DNA of 64,000 nucleotides from Halarchaeum nitratireducens (GCF_014647155.1 NZ_BMOQ01000009.1:44818-108817); one strand, 5' to 3'. Positions 1-11,700 are shown, counted from the first letter of the stretch. Notes: generated by a model not told the origin, from the letters alone. Numbers and translations are program-made.

Positions 1-1
1 A

Positions 2-2689
2 GTCCTTCCGGCGGACACCGGCTCTGATGAGCTTTTAGAACTCATGCAGGTCGGTCCAGAATCTGGCATCGAAGGCAATATCTCGAAGTACGTCGAGGAA
101 AAGAAATCCTCAGAGGACGACCGTAGTGGTACGCTGCAAGAACACTATGGCTACCCACGGCCGTTCACACGATCTCCTACCCCAGACGAGGTGGAGGACC
201 TTCACAGAACTCTACGGGAACGGTGGAATGGAAAGGTCCCAACTGTTTTTGACCCGACAGCTGGTGGGGGCGTCATCCCATTTGAAGCGCTACGTTACGG
301 GCTTCCTACAACGGCTAATGAGCTGAACCCGGTCCCGACGTTGATCCTGAAGGTGATGCTGGAGTACGCACCAAAGGCAGGCTCCCTGAAACAGGAAGTC
401 GATAAGTGGGCATCGGAGATAGATCAGACAGCTGAGAGTCAGTTGGAAGAGTTCTTCCCGTCGGTCCGCCCAAACCAGACCCCGTCGCATTATCCGTGTA
501 CTTACACAGTAGATTGCCCCGAATGCGGCTGTGATATTCCACTGGTGAAGAAGTGGTGGCTTCGAAAAAGCTCCGCATCTAAGGGGATCGCAGCCAAACC
601 AACGGTCACGGACACTGGGACGATTTCCTACGAGTGTGTAACGCTTCCAGACGACATTACGAAAGAGGAATTTAATCCTCAAGATGGTCCCCACTCAACC
701 GGAGGCGCCGAATGTCTCAATTGCGGTGTCGTAATGGAATCGGACAAGATCCGCAGTCGTTTCCACGATGAAGAGTTTGATTACGAAATCTATGGTGTGA
801 AATACACCAAGGAAGGTGGAGGGTCTGGTTTCCGTGCTCCGACTCAGGAGGATCAAGAAGCGATGGAAAGTGCTTCTGAGCGGGTTACATCTGATTTCGA
901 GCTCCATAGCCTACTCACTACTGAACGGTACATCGGCGATGAAGATCGTGCAGGACCTTACGGTGTCAGGGAGTGGCGAGATGCCTTCAGCCCCCGGCAA
1001 CTGGTCTCTCATGCAGAATACCTAAACGCGTTCGAAGAGGTTCAGCCGAAAATACAGAAGGAATACGACGAAGAAACTGCTGAGGCGATTTTAACACTCC
1101 TCGCACTAGTCTCCAGCAAGGCAGTCGACCGAAATATCCGGTTTGCCCCTTATGATACAGGGAAAGGCTATCCTGCGAATGCGGTTGGAGGGAAGCACTT
1201 CACGCTTCAGTGGTCTTTTGTAGATAATAACCTCTCCTCAGGAGACCAGTGTTATAGTGACATGATTGATAGGGTGGTCTCCTCGTACGAGGATCTTGTC
1301 TCCTATGTTGAACACATTGATGACCCAGAAATCACGGTTCTCAATGAAGACGCAACCAGCCTATCAATTGACGACGAATCTATACAGGCAATCGTAATTG
1401 ATCCGCCATACTATGACAGCATTATCTACTCCGAGATGTCTGACGTGTTCTATGTTTGGCTGAAGGAGTACCTTGGAGAGGTCTATCCCGGACTGTTTGA
1501 CTCCGATCTGTCCAATAAGGACGACGAAGCAGTCGCAAATATTACTGAGTTTGAGGATATTGCTGGCGGGAGTACGTCTAAGCGCGAATTGGCAAACCAA
1601 GACTATGAAGAGAAGATGAGCAATATCTTCTCTGAACTCAACCGCACTTTGGAATCTGGAGGAGTGATGACTGTGATGTTTACCCACAAAGAAACTGACG
1701 CGTGGGATACGCTCACAATGTCTCTCATAAATTCAGGATTTACTATTACATCTACACATCCGATTACGAGTGAGATGCCCCAACGGACGGACACCCGTAG
1801 TGGTGGATCTGCTGAGACGACCCTCCTACTCACAGGCCGCAAACCCCACGAAGAACGTGACCCCGAAAGCGCAATACCAACCCTCTGGAGTGATGTTGAG
1901 GCCGACACGCGAGCGGCCGCAAAGGAGGCCGCTCGTGACCTCCTCGAGTCCGGGGTGTCCCTGACCAAGACCGATGTAATCATTTCGGCGTTCGGTCCGA
2001 CGCTCCGGGTCTATGCTGACGCCTACCCCGTCGTCGACGACCAAGACGAGGAGGTCCCTCCGAGAAAGGCCCTCGAAACGGCACGGGAGGCAGTAACCCA
2101 GATTCTCGTCGACGAGTACCTGGAGGGGATGGACGTCGACAACCTCGATGATGTTACCGAGTGGTACATCCTCTGCTGGCTTGTTCACGAGGCTGAGACG
2201 TTCTCCTACGACGACGGCCGCCAGCTTGGACTGGGCATCGGCGTCGACATCGACGAGATCAAGCGCTCGACGAAGACTTGGCGCAAGAGTCGCGGCGACA
2301 TTAGCCTCCGCGGGCACGACGGCCGCGTGCAGAACATTAACGAGAAGCCCGAAGACCGGTCCAGTCGCCTGCCGGTTGACCCCGACGACCTCTCGTTCCC
2401 GCGTTCGCTGGACGCCGTCCACGCCGCGATGCACGTCTACGACAAGCGCGGCGAGACCGAGACCATCGAGTGGCTTCGGGAACGCAACTTCGACTCGGAC
2501 AGTCAGTTCAAGGCAACGCTGAAGGCGCTGCTACAGGTGCTTCCGCACAACCACGAGGACTGGGAACTCGCTCGTGACCTCGCCGTCGGTCGAACGAGCG
2601 ACGTGCTCGACCTCGACTTCAGCCCGAGCGTCTTCGCCGAGAGCGGCGACGACACGATGCAGACCGAGCTGTCCGAACACAAGAACTAA
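2..2689 (+). CDS. DUF1156-type DNA adenine methylase (5' end outside window)
   Basis: The frame is open back to base 2, so the true start lies upstream; the first in-window ATG is at 44. Counting from that ATG, a methyltransferase motif I (DPTAGGG) lies at about residues 70-76 and a catalytic motif IV (DPPYYD) at about 453. Between them is a split zinc ribbon (CPECGC near residue 160, CLNCG near 225). This order matches the large DUF1156 methylases of archaeal defence loci, which act as N6-adenine methylases. It is followed 27 bp later by an SF1 helicase on the same strand. Codon use changes near base 1850: the first two thirds are rich in A/T-ending codons, the last third is strongly GC3-rich. 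Family assignment is confident; the cognate restriction component is not identified. Confidence 0.85.
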   Translation, partial: VLPADTGSDELLELMQVGPESGIEGNISKYVEEKKSSEDDRSGTLQEHYGYPRPFTRSPTPDEVEDLHRTLRERWNGKVPTVFDPTAGGGVIPFEALRYGLPTTANELNPVPTLILKVMLEYAPKAGSLKQEVDKWASEIDQTAESQLEEFFPSVRPNQTPSHYPCTYTVDCPECGCDIPLVKKWWLRKSSASKGIAAKPTVTDTGTISYECVTLPDDITKEEFNPQDGPHSTGGAECLNCGVVMESDKIRSRFHDEEFDYEIYGVKYTKEGGGSGFRAPTQEDQEAMESASERVTSDFELHSLLTTERYIGDEDRAGPYGVREWRDAFSPRQLVSHAEYLNAFEEVQPKIQKEYDEETAEAILTLLALVSSKAVDRNIRFAPYDTGKGYPANAVGGKHFTLQWSFVDNNLSSGDQCYSDMIDRVVSSYEDLVSYVEHIDDPEITVLNEDATSLSIDDESIQAIVIDPPYYDSIIYSEMSDVFYVWLKEYLGEVYPGLFDSDLSNKDDEAVANITEFEDIAGGSTSKRELANQDYEEKMSNIFSELNRTLESGGVMTVMFTHKETDAWDTLTMSLINSGFTITSTHPITSEMPQRTDTRSGGSAETTLLLTGRKPHEERDPESAIPTLWSDVEADTRAAAKEAARDLLESGVSLTKTDVIISAFGPTLRVYADAYPVVDDQDEEVPPRKALETAREAVTQILVDEYLEGMDVDNLDDVTEWYILCWLVHEAETFSYDDGRQLGLGIGVDIDEIKRSTKTWRKSRGDISLRGHDGRVQNINEKPEDRSSRLPVDPDDLSFPRSLDAVHAAMHVYDKRGETETIEWLRERNFDSDSQFKATLKALLQVLPHNHEDWELARDLAVGRTSDVLDLDFSPSVFAESGDDTMQTELSEHKN

Positions 2690-2716
2690 TCACACCCACA
2701 GATCCCCCCAGACTCC

Positions 2717-4948
2717 ATGCTTTCCGAGATATTTGACGATTGGACGCTCAGCGACGCGAAGCTCCTTCGTACGGACGTACGCGGGACCGAATACGAGCCG
2801 GTCGACGTCGAGGCCGCGGCGTCGAGAGCGAAAGAGAAACTCGGTATTCGCATCCCGGAGAAGAACGGGTACGTCGTACCGCTGTTCGCGACGCACGAAC
2901 CGACGCCAACAGACGAATACGTCATCTACCGACCCGAGAAGGGGCACATAGGCTGGCACGACTCAGGATTCGGCATCGGCGGAGCCGAGCGGTTCGCCAA
3001 CTGCGAGCAGCTGAGTGAGAACGAGATCGGACACCGGCTTCGGTTCTGGCTCGACGAACACCGCTCCGAAGTCGAGTTGGACATTGACGAGTCGGCGCTC
3101 CCCAACGAACGAATCCATCCGACGGAGCGACTCGGCGAGGATGCGCGACAGGAGTTCTTCGATGATTTGACCGGTTTCGTCGACTCCGAGCGAGAGGCCG
3201 AACGCCGAGGGAACTGGGAGCAGTACGAGGATATCGGTCTCGAGGACGCTATCCGTCGAGATCGGGTTTCGGGTCCGTTCATAAGCCTCGGGTCGACCTC
3301 CAAGGAGGGTGAGACCCTGTACCGGTACCAGTTTGCAGACGACGAGGACTCGGAAGACGACGATGTCGTTAACCTTCGCGATGACGAGGGGATATTTCCC
3401 GGGAACCGATGCATCCTCGACGTCGAATCCGACGATCGACACTTCCCGATCGAAGTCGAGGTCCGGTCCGTCACCGACCCCCGGATCACGATCCGGCCCG
3501 TGTGGGAGAGGATTCACGACCGGAGTGCAGTCGAGAAGACCCTCACCAGCGACGAGGCGGAGGTGTGGGTGCACGAGCTACTGAACCCAGTCCCGTACGA
3601 CAGACGCGTCGACGCGATCGATCGAGTCGAGCAGAACGATTGGAAGCGTGACCTGTTGACTGGCGACCGCCCCATCGAGTACTCTGTCAACAAGTATGCA
3701 CCACCAAATCCCGGCCTCGAACTGAACGAGTACCAGCGACTCGCCCTCGTCTGGGCCGATAGTGCGGAGGATGTCGTGTGTATCCACGGCCCCCCAGGGA
3801 CGGGGAAGACTCGGACCCTCACTGCCTACGTCAGACACGCCGTGTCACGTGGCGAGTCTGTCCTTGTGACTGCACACTCGAATCAAGCCGTCGACAACCT
3901 CCTCGTCGGCGACAGCTCACTCGGAACGCCCGAGGATGGGACACTACACGCGATGGCACAGGACGACGACATCGACCTGTCTATCGCACGCGTCGGGAAC
4001 AACTCTCGAAACAGGGTCGTTCAGAACTACTACACCGATCGGTCAACGAGCGAGGCCGACGTCGTCGCCGCGACAACGAGCGGCACCGCAATCTTCGACC
4101 AGGACGAGTTCAACGTCGCGGTCGTCGACGAGGCGACACAGGCGAGCCGACCAGCGACGGCGATCGTGTTGAACAGCGCTGAAAAGCTCGTCTTAGCTGG
4201 CGACCACAAGCAGCTACCACCGTACTGCGCCGACGAGACGAAGAAAGAAGAGGACATGCACATCTCGCTGTTCGAGTATCTCCTCGAACGGTACGACAGG
4301 GCGCTCTCGGTGCTGTTGCAGAAACAGTACCGGATGAACGGGGAGATTGCCGCATTCCCCAACGAGGCGTTCTACGACGGGAAGCTCGAGACCGCCGACC
4401 GGAATCGCGACTGGTCGATATCCGACCTCAAACCGTTCATAGGTGTCGATATCGACGGGAAAGAGAAGACGCCTAGCTACGGGAATTCGTACTACAATCC
4501 GGACGAGGCGGAAGCGGTCGCGAAACAGGTCCAACTCTTAGCGCAGAGTGGGGTCGCCTCGGAGAACATTGGCGTCATTTCTGCATACAGCGGTCAAGTA
4601 TCCAAGATCATCGATCAAGTGAACCACCTCGACATCGAGGACACACGGGCGGTCAGTGTCGACACTGTCGACTCGTTCCAAGGTGGTGAGAAAGAAGCGA
4701 TTATCGTCTCGTTCGTCCGTAGTAACGATGACGGATACAGCGGCTTCCTAGAATTCCCCGACGAAGGCCCGCGTCGCTTGAACGTCGCACTAACTAGAGC
4801 ACGGAAACGCCTCGTGTTGGTTGGGGACTGGGAGACGTTAGGCACGTGTGCGCCGCATCGTTCGAGTGAGGAGAGCTGTGCTGAACTCTACGAGCAGTTA
4901 GCGACTCACATTCGGTCGCGTGAGAGAATGCTCTCGATGAGAGAGTGA
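2717..4948 (+). CDS. SF1B (Upf1/Dna2-like) DNA/RNA helicase
   Basis: A 743-residue ATP-dependent helicase of superfamily 1. Visible motifs: Walker A GPPGTGKT at residues 358-365, motif Ia TAHSNQAVDNLL, motif II VVDEATQ near 471, motif III LAGDHKQLPP, motif IV QYRMN, motif V VDSFQGGEKEAIIVSFVRS and motif VI LNVALTRARKRLVLVGD. The N-terminal 340 residues are acidic and unassigned. The gene follows the methylase with a 27 bp gap on the same strand, so co-transcription is likely. It ends 3 bp before the convergent stop of the TRAM-like gene. The helicase class is certain; the substrate is unknown. Confidence 0.9.
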   Translation: MLSEIFDDWTLSDAKLLRTDVRGTEYEPVDVEAAASRAKEKLGIRIPEKNGYVVPLFATHEPTPTDEYVIYRPEKGHIGWHDSGFGIGGAERFANCEQLSENEIGHRLRFWLDEHRSEVELDIDESALPNERIHPTERLGEDARQEFFDDLTGFVDSEREAERRGNWEQYEDIGLEDAIRRDRVSGPFISLGSTSKEGETLYRYQFADDEDSEDDDVVNLRDDEGIFPGNRCILDVESDDRHFPIEVEVRSVTDPRITIRPVWERIHDRSAVEKTLTSDEAEVWVHELLNPVPYDRRVDAIDRVEQNDWKRDLLTGDRPIEYSVNKYAPPNPGLELNEYQRLALVWADSAEDVVCIHGPPGTGKTRTLTAYVRHAVSRGESVLVTAHSNQAVDNLLVGDSSLGTPEDGTLHAMAQDDDIDLSIARVGNNSRNRVVQNYYTDRSTSEADVVAATTSGTAIFDQDEFNVAVVDEATQASRPATAIVLNSAEKLVLAGDHKQLPPYCADETKKEEDMHISLFEYLLERYDRALSVLLQKQYRMNGEIAAFPNEAFYDGKLETADRNRDWSISDLKPFIGVDIDGKEKTPSYGNSYYNPDEAEAVAKQVQLLAQSGVASENIGVISAYSGQVSKIIDQVNHLDIEDTRAVSVDTVDSFQGGEKEAIIVSFVRSNDDGYSGFLEFPDEGPRRLNVALTRARKRLVLVGDWETLGTCAPHRSSEESCAELYEQLATHIRSRERMLSMRE

Positions 4949-4951
4949 GAG

Positions 4952-5395
4952 CTACTCTCGAACACTGACTCGCCGACCGACGAGATACCCTTGTCCGGCT
5001 TGGAGACGGACACGGATCGTTTCGCCGAGTGTTCCACCCTCAATGTGTACTTGGTGGTTCTTGTAGTGCCCCATCGTATCTCGGGTACCACCGTCAGACT
5101 CGACAGTCACTTCCACGACCTCCCCTTCGAGTTCAGACTGTGGGACCCCATTACTCGAAGATCGAGATGAGTGTGACGACGTGTTCGACTGTCCGTCGCT
5201 GACTTCTACAGTCGATCGCTGATACGATTCCTCGGATCGGACTTCGCCATTGACGATTACGTTACTGTTCTTCCGCGCGCGGTCGTGGAACGTACCTTTG
5301 CTATCACCGACGTCGCCCGGCATCGACTCTCCAGTATCGTACGCCGGATCGTTGCGGTGCCCGTACCCGTAGCGATCCTTGTTATCTCTACTCAC
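4952..5395 (-). CDS. Small TRAM-like domain protein
   Basis: A 147-residue protein. The first 85 residues are polar, Ser-rich and probably disordered. The last 55 residues (GEVVEVTVESDGG to the C-terminus) have the spacing of a TRAM/OB-type beta-barrel: G-x-V-x-x-V near the start, then GETIRVRLQAGQGYLVGRRVSV. TRAM domains bind RNA and are common as small proteins in haloarchaea. The gene converges on the SF1 helicase with only 3 bp between stops. The TRAM assignment rests on pattern only. Confidence 0.6.
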   Translation of the reverse strand: MSRDNKDRYGYGHRNDPAYDTGESMPGDVGDSKGTFHDRARKNSNVIVNGEVRSEESYQRSTVEVSDGQSNTSSHSSRSSSNGVPQSELEGEVVEVTVESDGGTRDTMGHYKNHQVHIEGGTLGETIRVRLQAGQGYLVGRRVSVRE

Positions 5396-6238
5396 ACAAG
5401 GAGTGTGTTTCCTTTGTAATATAGGTCTGCGGGATATATTCTCGTGTGAGTGGTGTTGTATTCAATCGCCGACAACAGAATTCGAAACGTATTCCTACGA
5501 TGAAACTGACGTCATCAGCCCAATAGAACGCAGCTTCTTTACCTGGTCTCACTGCACACCAGGAGAATCTGGAATCCGACGCGGCTACAGAGATGGCAAG
5601 ATAAGCGGTCATCCTGACCCGAGCTCAGTCCGAACGTCTTCACCAATAACGGGGCCATACAGTAGAGCAGCCCAAACACCTAGTTATTTAGCCTTTCACA
5701 TTCGTAATTACACTCACTATCACCTGTTGCACCAGTTCCTAGAGGCTCTAGTTGCGAATCAGTCGTAGAGATATCATCCGAGAATTCGGCACCTCCATCT
5801 TTTCATCTCCGAGTTCATCTGCGTCAATAAATGAGCCAGCATGGATAACCTCATGAACGATATCCAGCTCCTCAGAGCGAACGTTCGATCTCAAGATATA
5901 TCTGAAAACGCGGGATACTTACAAAACCCGGCCCCGATGAAGCCGGTTCCCTGATGACAGAGCCACTGTGGAAACTACGGGGGCTTATCGGAGATACGTG
6001 GTTCCAAAAATCTGTTCTCGGACTTGGAGTAGCCCGTACCCGACTCCCATCACAGGGCTAGCGCAGCTAAGAATCCGATTATGGCACTTACGACCATACC
6101 CGCTAGAGCTGGCACTTCAGCTATAAATCCTTCTCAACAGTAAGGTGAAGTCGGGTCTTCAGTACAACCGCTATAGGATATCTCTCATTGAATGGTTCTA
6201 CAGGGCTGTTTCATTCGGTGGACTGCTTGAGCTTCTTG
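5396..6238. other. Gene-poor spacer with decayed coding traces
   Basis: This 843 bp stretch is more AT-rich than its surroundings and has no convincing complete gene. On the minus strand, 5918 to 5748 gives a 56-codon open stretch with protein-like composition (it reads HEVIHAGSFIDADELGDEK) but no good start codon. On the plus strand, 5954-6061 encodes a 35-residue peptide beginning MTEPLWKLRGL. Both look like relics of larger genes, perhaps left by rearrangement between the two defence-like gene groups. No terminal inverted repeat of an IS was seen. Confidence 0.4.
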
Positions 6239-8632
6239 TTATTCATCGTAGTCTTGCACGTCACGGTCTTTGTTCCGGGTGTCGAGTTCTTGGATCAGCC
6301 TCTTCTTGATTCGTGCACAGGACTCGGCGTCGAACTCGATATAGCCACCGTCAGCGGATAACTCAGATATCACTTCTTGACGGAACGTTTCCATCACCCC
6401 GGAATACTCACGGAGGAACGTATAATTCGATTCGAAGATGTCGTATAGGTCAAGTAGATGCTCAACCCTGAGGAAGATAATCGGGACTTCGAGATCGGTA
6501 TCATCTCCTTCTACCAGGGTGAACCAATCGCGAACGCGCTCTACCGTCGGCTCGAACTGCCCCTCCCGAAAAATATCGGAAACGAAGATATGGGCGTCGA
6601 TCGGATCACCCCGCTTGAGGACATCTGAGATATATTCCCGGTTGCTTTCCTCCAACACATAGTATACGACTTTGTCTTTCTCAGTGGAGCGAATGTTGTA
6701 CCCGCGAACGTCCGTCGTGAGCTTGGGATCGTAGCCCCCGACCCAATAACTCTGATCTCCATCGGGGATAATTAGACAGCCATCTGTCTCTTTCCGTCCT
6801 TCTCTCCCCCAGCGTTCTGTGAAATTGAATATCGATTTCAGGAGGTGGAAAACATCTCTCTCGAACTTCTTGGCAGAGTAGCCATCGAGGAAGTCGTCTT
6901 CTGGACCGTCCTCAGAGCCGTAGTGTTCCAGAATTCCAGTATCGACTTTCGATTGAAGTTGTCTGAGGCTCTTCGCAGCCTTCTTCGATCTCATTCGATA
7001 CCGGTCCTGCGCTCCCCGGTGGCTTTTCTCGACCGCCTCAACGAGCAGGCCTCCAGGGTCATCAGACCGAAGGAGGTCGATGAGATTGATCGTCCCAAAG
7101 CTCTCCAGCTCTTGTTCGAATGCGGTGCCGTACGTGACGAACACCGTATTCAACAAGTATTGTCCAATTCGCTGTGGCTTATGGCTTGAGAGCGGATGTA
7201 TGAAGTATTCGTACCGATAGTCTTGGGTCGCCTCCAGTCCACCCTGGCCTGAATCCTGGGTACGTCGAAAGAGAGTTCGAATGTATTGGCTAGTGCCGAC
7301 CTCTGTCTCCTCGATGTGGACACCTTGGAGTTTCACGTCGCGCTCGTCACTGACAACCGTTGTGTCGATGTCGCTAAATTGGCTCAGAACGTCCTCGAAT
7401 ATCTCCTCGTGATCAATGGATAGCGTATCCATTGGCTCGAAGGATTCGTTTCCACATTCCTCGCAGACACCCGGCTCTTCGTCGTATTCTGTTCGACAGC
7501 CCCAACAGACGAATTGATTCCCCTCCTCATAATTGAGATATGGATCGATGAGTTCCTGATCGTGGTCCTCAAGTTCGTCATAGTAGGTATCGTATGCCTC
7601 ATTGCTACCCGAGAGGATCTGATGAAGGATGAAGTCCGTCTGGTACTGTAAATGATAGGGATATACCTTCTCAAACGAGATGTTGAACTTAGACTCAATT
7701 ACCTCTTTGATGGCTTCCGTTTCCTCGTCGTCAATGTAGCTGGCCTGTATCTCGAATGAGAATCCTCTGTTAAGGCGTTCTACTTTGATCTTTGCGATGT
7801 TATCGCTCCGTTGATCCCTAAATTTGAGATACGCTATTTTCGAGGCAATCTGTGGGGAGACGACAGTCGGATTGATACTGTCATCCTGCAGGTCATCTTG
7901 TACGCCAGAGGAATTTCTGATAGTGAGCTGGGATCCATCAGGTAATTTACTCTGCCTAAATCGGACCTCTACCAGGTCAAGTGATTCTAGTTCCTCTCCA
8001 AATATCTTCGAGAGATCATCTAAGACAGATTCATCAGCACGCTCTTTCAGAACTTTCTGAGCAGTTCCTTCCTCAGCAAATTCGGAGCCGAGCTGATTCT
8101 GACGACGTTTTTGTCCCCGAATCTCTAAGAGAGTTGGCTCAATCAACCGGCCGAACAGCGGAGACCAATCGTCGTCCAGATAGCTTCGTACAGTTTGGTC
8201 TGACTCACGTGGGCGAGAGACCTGTTTTCGAACCCAGATAACTATCAAATCCCGCTGTAGTCGGTCAACGACGAAATTAGACTCGGGTATCCTCTCTAAT
8301 TCTTCTTCTACATCTGCAGGGACCTCAAACTCGAACCGGTCTCCTGGACTCTTTTGCTGCCATTTGCTTTCTGCCCAGACGGTAGAGAGAACCGTCTCTG
8401 GGTCACTATCATCTGATTGGAGCTCGCTGAGAAGTCCTTGCTTGGATCCGTACACTGAGTCTATGATGTCACCGTCTCTCCGATAGATCTCATTGAGTAG
8501 ATTTTCGTCAGTCCGCTCGCTGCTGCTCATATTATCGTATTTCCGGCCAAGCAGCAGTCTCCAAAATTCGTCAGAGTCCGGGAGGTTCATACTGGAGTCA
8601 TCTTCTGCTCCGCCTCCAGACTGAGATGACAT
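6239..8632 (-). CDS. Probable PD-(D/E)xK restriction endonuclease-like protein with zinc knuckle
   Basis: A 797-residue protein not recognised by name. Near residues 375-395 is a four-cysteine knuckle (CWGC then CEECG). Near 585-650 the pattern resembles a PD-(D/E)xK nuclease core: an N-terminal helix FERDVFHLLKSI, then ETDGCLII as the acidic strand, then GYDPKLT as the D/E-x-K strand. This suggests a DNA-cleaving enzyme and would fit a defence role beside the methylase and helicases. Codon use is AT-richer than in the helicase genes on either side. It is divergent from the PLD-SNF2 helicase (135 bp between starts). The nuclease assignment is inference. Confidence 0.55.
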   Translation of the reverse strand: MSSQSGGGAEDDSSMNLPDSDEFWRLLLGRKYDNMSSSERTDENLLNEIYRRDGDIIDSVYGSKQGLLSELQSDDSDPETVLSTVWAESKWQQKSPGDRFEFEVPADVEEELERIPESNFVVDRLQRDLIVIWVRKQVSRPRESDQTVRSYLDDDWSPLFGRLIEPTLLEIRGQKRRQNQLGSEFAEEGTAQKVLKERADESVLDDLSKIFGEELESLDLVEVRFRQSKLPDGSQLTIRNSSGVQDDLQDDSINPTVVSPQIASKIAYLKFRDQRSDNIAKIKVERLNRGFSFEIQASYIDDEETEAIKEVIESKFNISFEKVYPYHLQYQTDFILHQILSGSNEAYDTYYDELEDHDQELIDPYLNYEEGNQFVCWGCRTEYDEEPGVCEECGNESFEPMDTLSIDHEEIFEDVLSQFSDIDTTVVSDERDVKLQGVHIEETEVGTSQYIRTLFRRTQDSGQGGLEATQDYRYEYFIHPLSSHKPQRIGQYLLNTVFVTYGTAFEQELESFGTINLIDLLRSDDPGGLLVEAVEKSHRGAQDRYRMRSKKAAKSLRQLQSKVDTGILEHYGSEDGPEDDFLDGYSAKKFERDVFHLLKSIFNFTERWGREGRKETDGCLIIPDGDQSYWVGGYDPKLTTDVRGYNIRSTEKDKVVYYVLEESNREYISDVLKRGDPIDAHIFVSDIFREGQFEPTVERVRDWFTLVEGDDTDLEVPIIFLRVEHLLDLYDIFESNYTFLREYSGVMETFRQEVISELSADGGYIEFDAESCARIKKRLIQELDTRNKDRDVQDYDE

Positions 8633-8767
8633 AACAACCCATTCGAGTCAGGATATAAAATACCTTCCTAGCTACAGGTTCCGCCAGTGAGGCACGGCTT
8701 TGCTTCTGTACGTGATGCAGAGGGGGTGATTAAGTATCAGCATCAATAACGGAAAGTCGTATTACCG

Positions 8768-11700
8768 ATGGCCGATCTTCCGGATTACAATTGGCAGTCT
8801 ATCTACGAGAGTCAACCCGCCACAAATGGCTCAAATCTCGTCAACGAGTTCTATATCCCGGCTCTCGAACGAAGCGTTCGCTACGACCGAGTTGCAGGCT
8901 ACTTCTCTAGCAGTGCCCTCGCCGTTGCGGCTCGCGGCGTCCACGCACTCGTGGAAAATGATGGTGAGATGCGACTTATTGTCGGTGCAGAACTGTACGA
9001 GACTGACCGTCCCGTTCTGGAAGCCCTCTCGGACGAACTCAGCGAGGGCCTCGATGAACTCGACGACGAACGGCTTGACGCCCAACTCCAACTCCTCGCA
9101 CAGCTCCTTCGGGAGAACCGCCTTACGATCAAGGTCGCTGTGCCACGGCGTGGCAGTTGGGGCATCTTTCATCCCAAAGTCGGCATCTTCCACGACAATC
9201 AGGGGAGCTCGATTTCCTTCGAGGGGAGCGTCAATGAGACCGCAGGCGGCTGGGAGCGGAACTACGAACGCTTCAAGGTACATCGAGAATGGCACGAGGG
9301 CCAGCGAGAGTATGTTGAGGGAGACATCAATACGTTCGAGCGACTCTGGACGGACGACCACCTCTACGTCGAAGTCTACGACCTGCCCAAAGCTATCGAA
9401 GAAGAGATCATCGACTGGAAGGCTCCTAATTCTGATACAGGGGTCAATACCGCCCTCCAGATCGCACGTGGCGAGGCCCCTCCCACAGAGAAGGACAAAG
9501 CGAACATCGTTGCAGACGGCTCACTCAGTCCCGGTGGACTCGCGCTCGCCGAAGAGGGCAGCACCATCACACCGTGGCCCCACCAGCGCGTCGTCTCTGA
9601 CACGCTCGTCAACACCTACCCGAACAGCTTCCTCCTCTGTGACGAAGTCGGCCTCGGGAAGACCATCGAGGCAGGGCTCACTCTCTCTCGGCTTGGCCTC
9701 ACTGGCGAACTCGAAACGGGCCTTCTCCTAGTCCCAGCAAGCCTCACGATCCAGTGGCAAGAAGAGCTCTGGGAGAAATTCAACATCAATGCCTACCGCT
9801 TTGACCGTGGGAGCGGGAATCAGTACGCCTTCCACGATGCATTCGGTCGGGAACACGCACCACCATCGGCGGCTGATTTAGACCTCGACGCCGATGAGCG
9901 TGAGGAAGCATGGGTTGAAAGTCCGATGTGGCGTTTCCTCCACCAACGACAGGCAGAAACCACGACGGACGGGCCAACTATCGTGATTATGTCGTGGCAT
10001 ACGGCCCGCCTTGACGACCGCTGGGACCAAATCGCCCCTCGCGACAACGGCCAAGTGCGAACACGTAAAGACGTCCCAGCTAGCGTTCGTGGCCGAGAGT
10101 CAGTCGACCGAGAGGGGGTCTGGGACGCAGTCATCATCGACGAGGCACACAACGCCCGCTCCGGGAGTAAGTTCTACACGCTCCTCGAACGACTCCGTGA
10201 ACACACTCAGGCGTACTACTTACTGACCGCGACGCCGATGCAATTGCATGCCGGCGAACTCTACGACCTGATGACACTGCTTGACCTCCCCGATGGGTGG
10301 GACACGAAAGACCAGTTCATCGAGTTCTTCAAAACACGACAGGCGCTCACGCAAGCACTCCACCAGCAACTCGACGGAGAGGCGCCGTCCGAGGAGTCAT
10401 GGTCGGCACAAGCCACACTCGACGAACACCGCTATCAGGATCGGCTCCCAACTGAGCGTGCGCTCTCCGACCAAATCTTCGACACTGTCGCCGCCGAGCT
10501 CGAGGTCAACGATGAGGAGCAGGCACGAGCGATTGCGAAGCAGCGCGTCCTCGAAGCGTGCAACCTTGCGAAGGATTACGGCGAACACTACGATGGCTAT
10601 ATTGACCGTTTCGAGGCCGCAGTTCGGGAGTACGATGTCGATCCGTTCGAGGCGAACGAGGAGGAGAAGCTCAAATACCTGCTCTATCCGGATTGGAAAG
10701 CTGAGGAAGAGTGGCTCACGTACTCGCGGAATGACCGGCTCAGTGCGCTCGATGATTTCTCCGAGGCTGGTTGGCGCGTCGTCCAAGATGTTCTCGCAGA
10801 ATCGACGCCTGTCGACGCGCTCATTCACCGGAACACTCGTGACACACTCCGGAAGTACGAGAAGGTCGGCCTACTCGATGCAACGGTTCCCGATCGAGAT
10901 CCAGAGCAGCGGCAGATCGAACTCACGGACGAAACACGAGATGTCTACGACCGCATCGACGACTACACGCGGAAGTTCTACAAGCTCGCCCAGCAGTCCG
11001 ATGAGGCTGAGACGCGCGCTATTGGGTTCGTGATGACCACGTACCGACAACGCCTCACGAGCAGCGTCTATGCTATCTCACAGAGTCTCCAGAACCGGCT
11101 CGAAACCCTCCGCACCCAACGCACCGTCCTCAAGGGGAAACAGCGTGCCGCCGAGCGCACTCACGCGGACTCCCAGCAGGTCATCCTTGAGACGCTCTCC
11201 GAGTACGATTTAGAGGATCTTGATACGCTCGATGAACTGGAGGGCGACCTTGAGGACGCAGACCTCTCAGAGGTCATTCCGAACGTCACCGACCAAGGGA
11301 TCAACCTGCTAGAACAGGAAATCGAGGAGCTCGAGTCGTTCGTGAACGACTTGCGGCAGATTGACCACGATCCGAAGATCGGCCAGCTCATCGACGACCT
11401 GGATGAGCTCGATCGAGACGGACACAATCGGGTCATCATCTTCACGCAGTACACGGACACGATGGACTTCATCCGCGAACAGCTCACGTCCATTCATGGC
11501 GCAACCGTCGCAACCTACTCTGGACGCGGCGGTGAGATGTACAACGCAGAAGACGGGACATGGACGACGGTTGGGAAGGAGCGCGTGAAACGGGAATTTG
11601 CAGCGGACGACGGACAGGTTGATATTCTCGTCTGTACGGACTCCGCAAGTGAGGGGTTGAACCTTCAGGAGTGTGGCGCACTTATCAACTATGACCTGCC

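Noticed and set aside
5379..5768. 129-codon plus-strand frame in the spacer
   Set aside because: Overlaps the start of the TRAM-like gene, low-complexity composition, no motif or promoter support.
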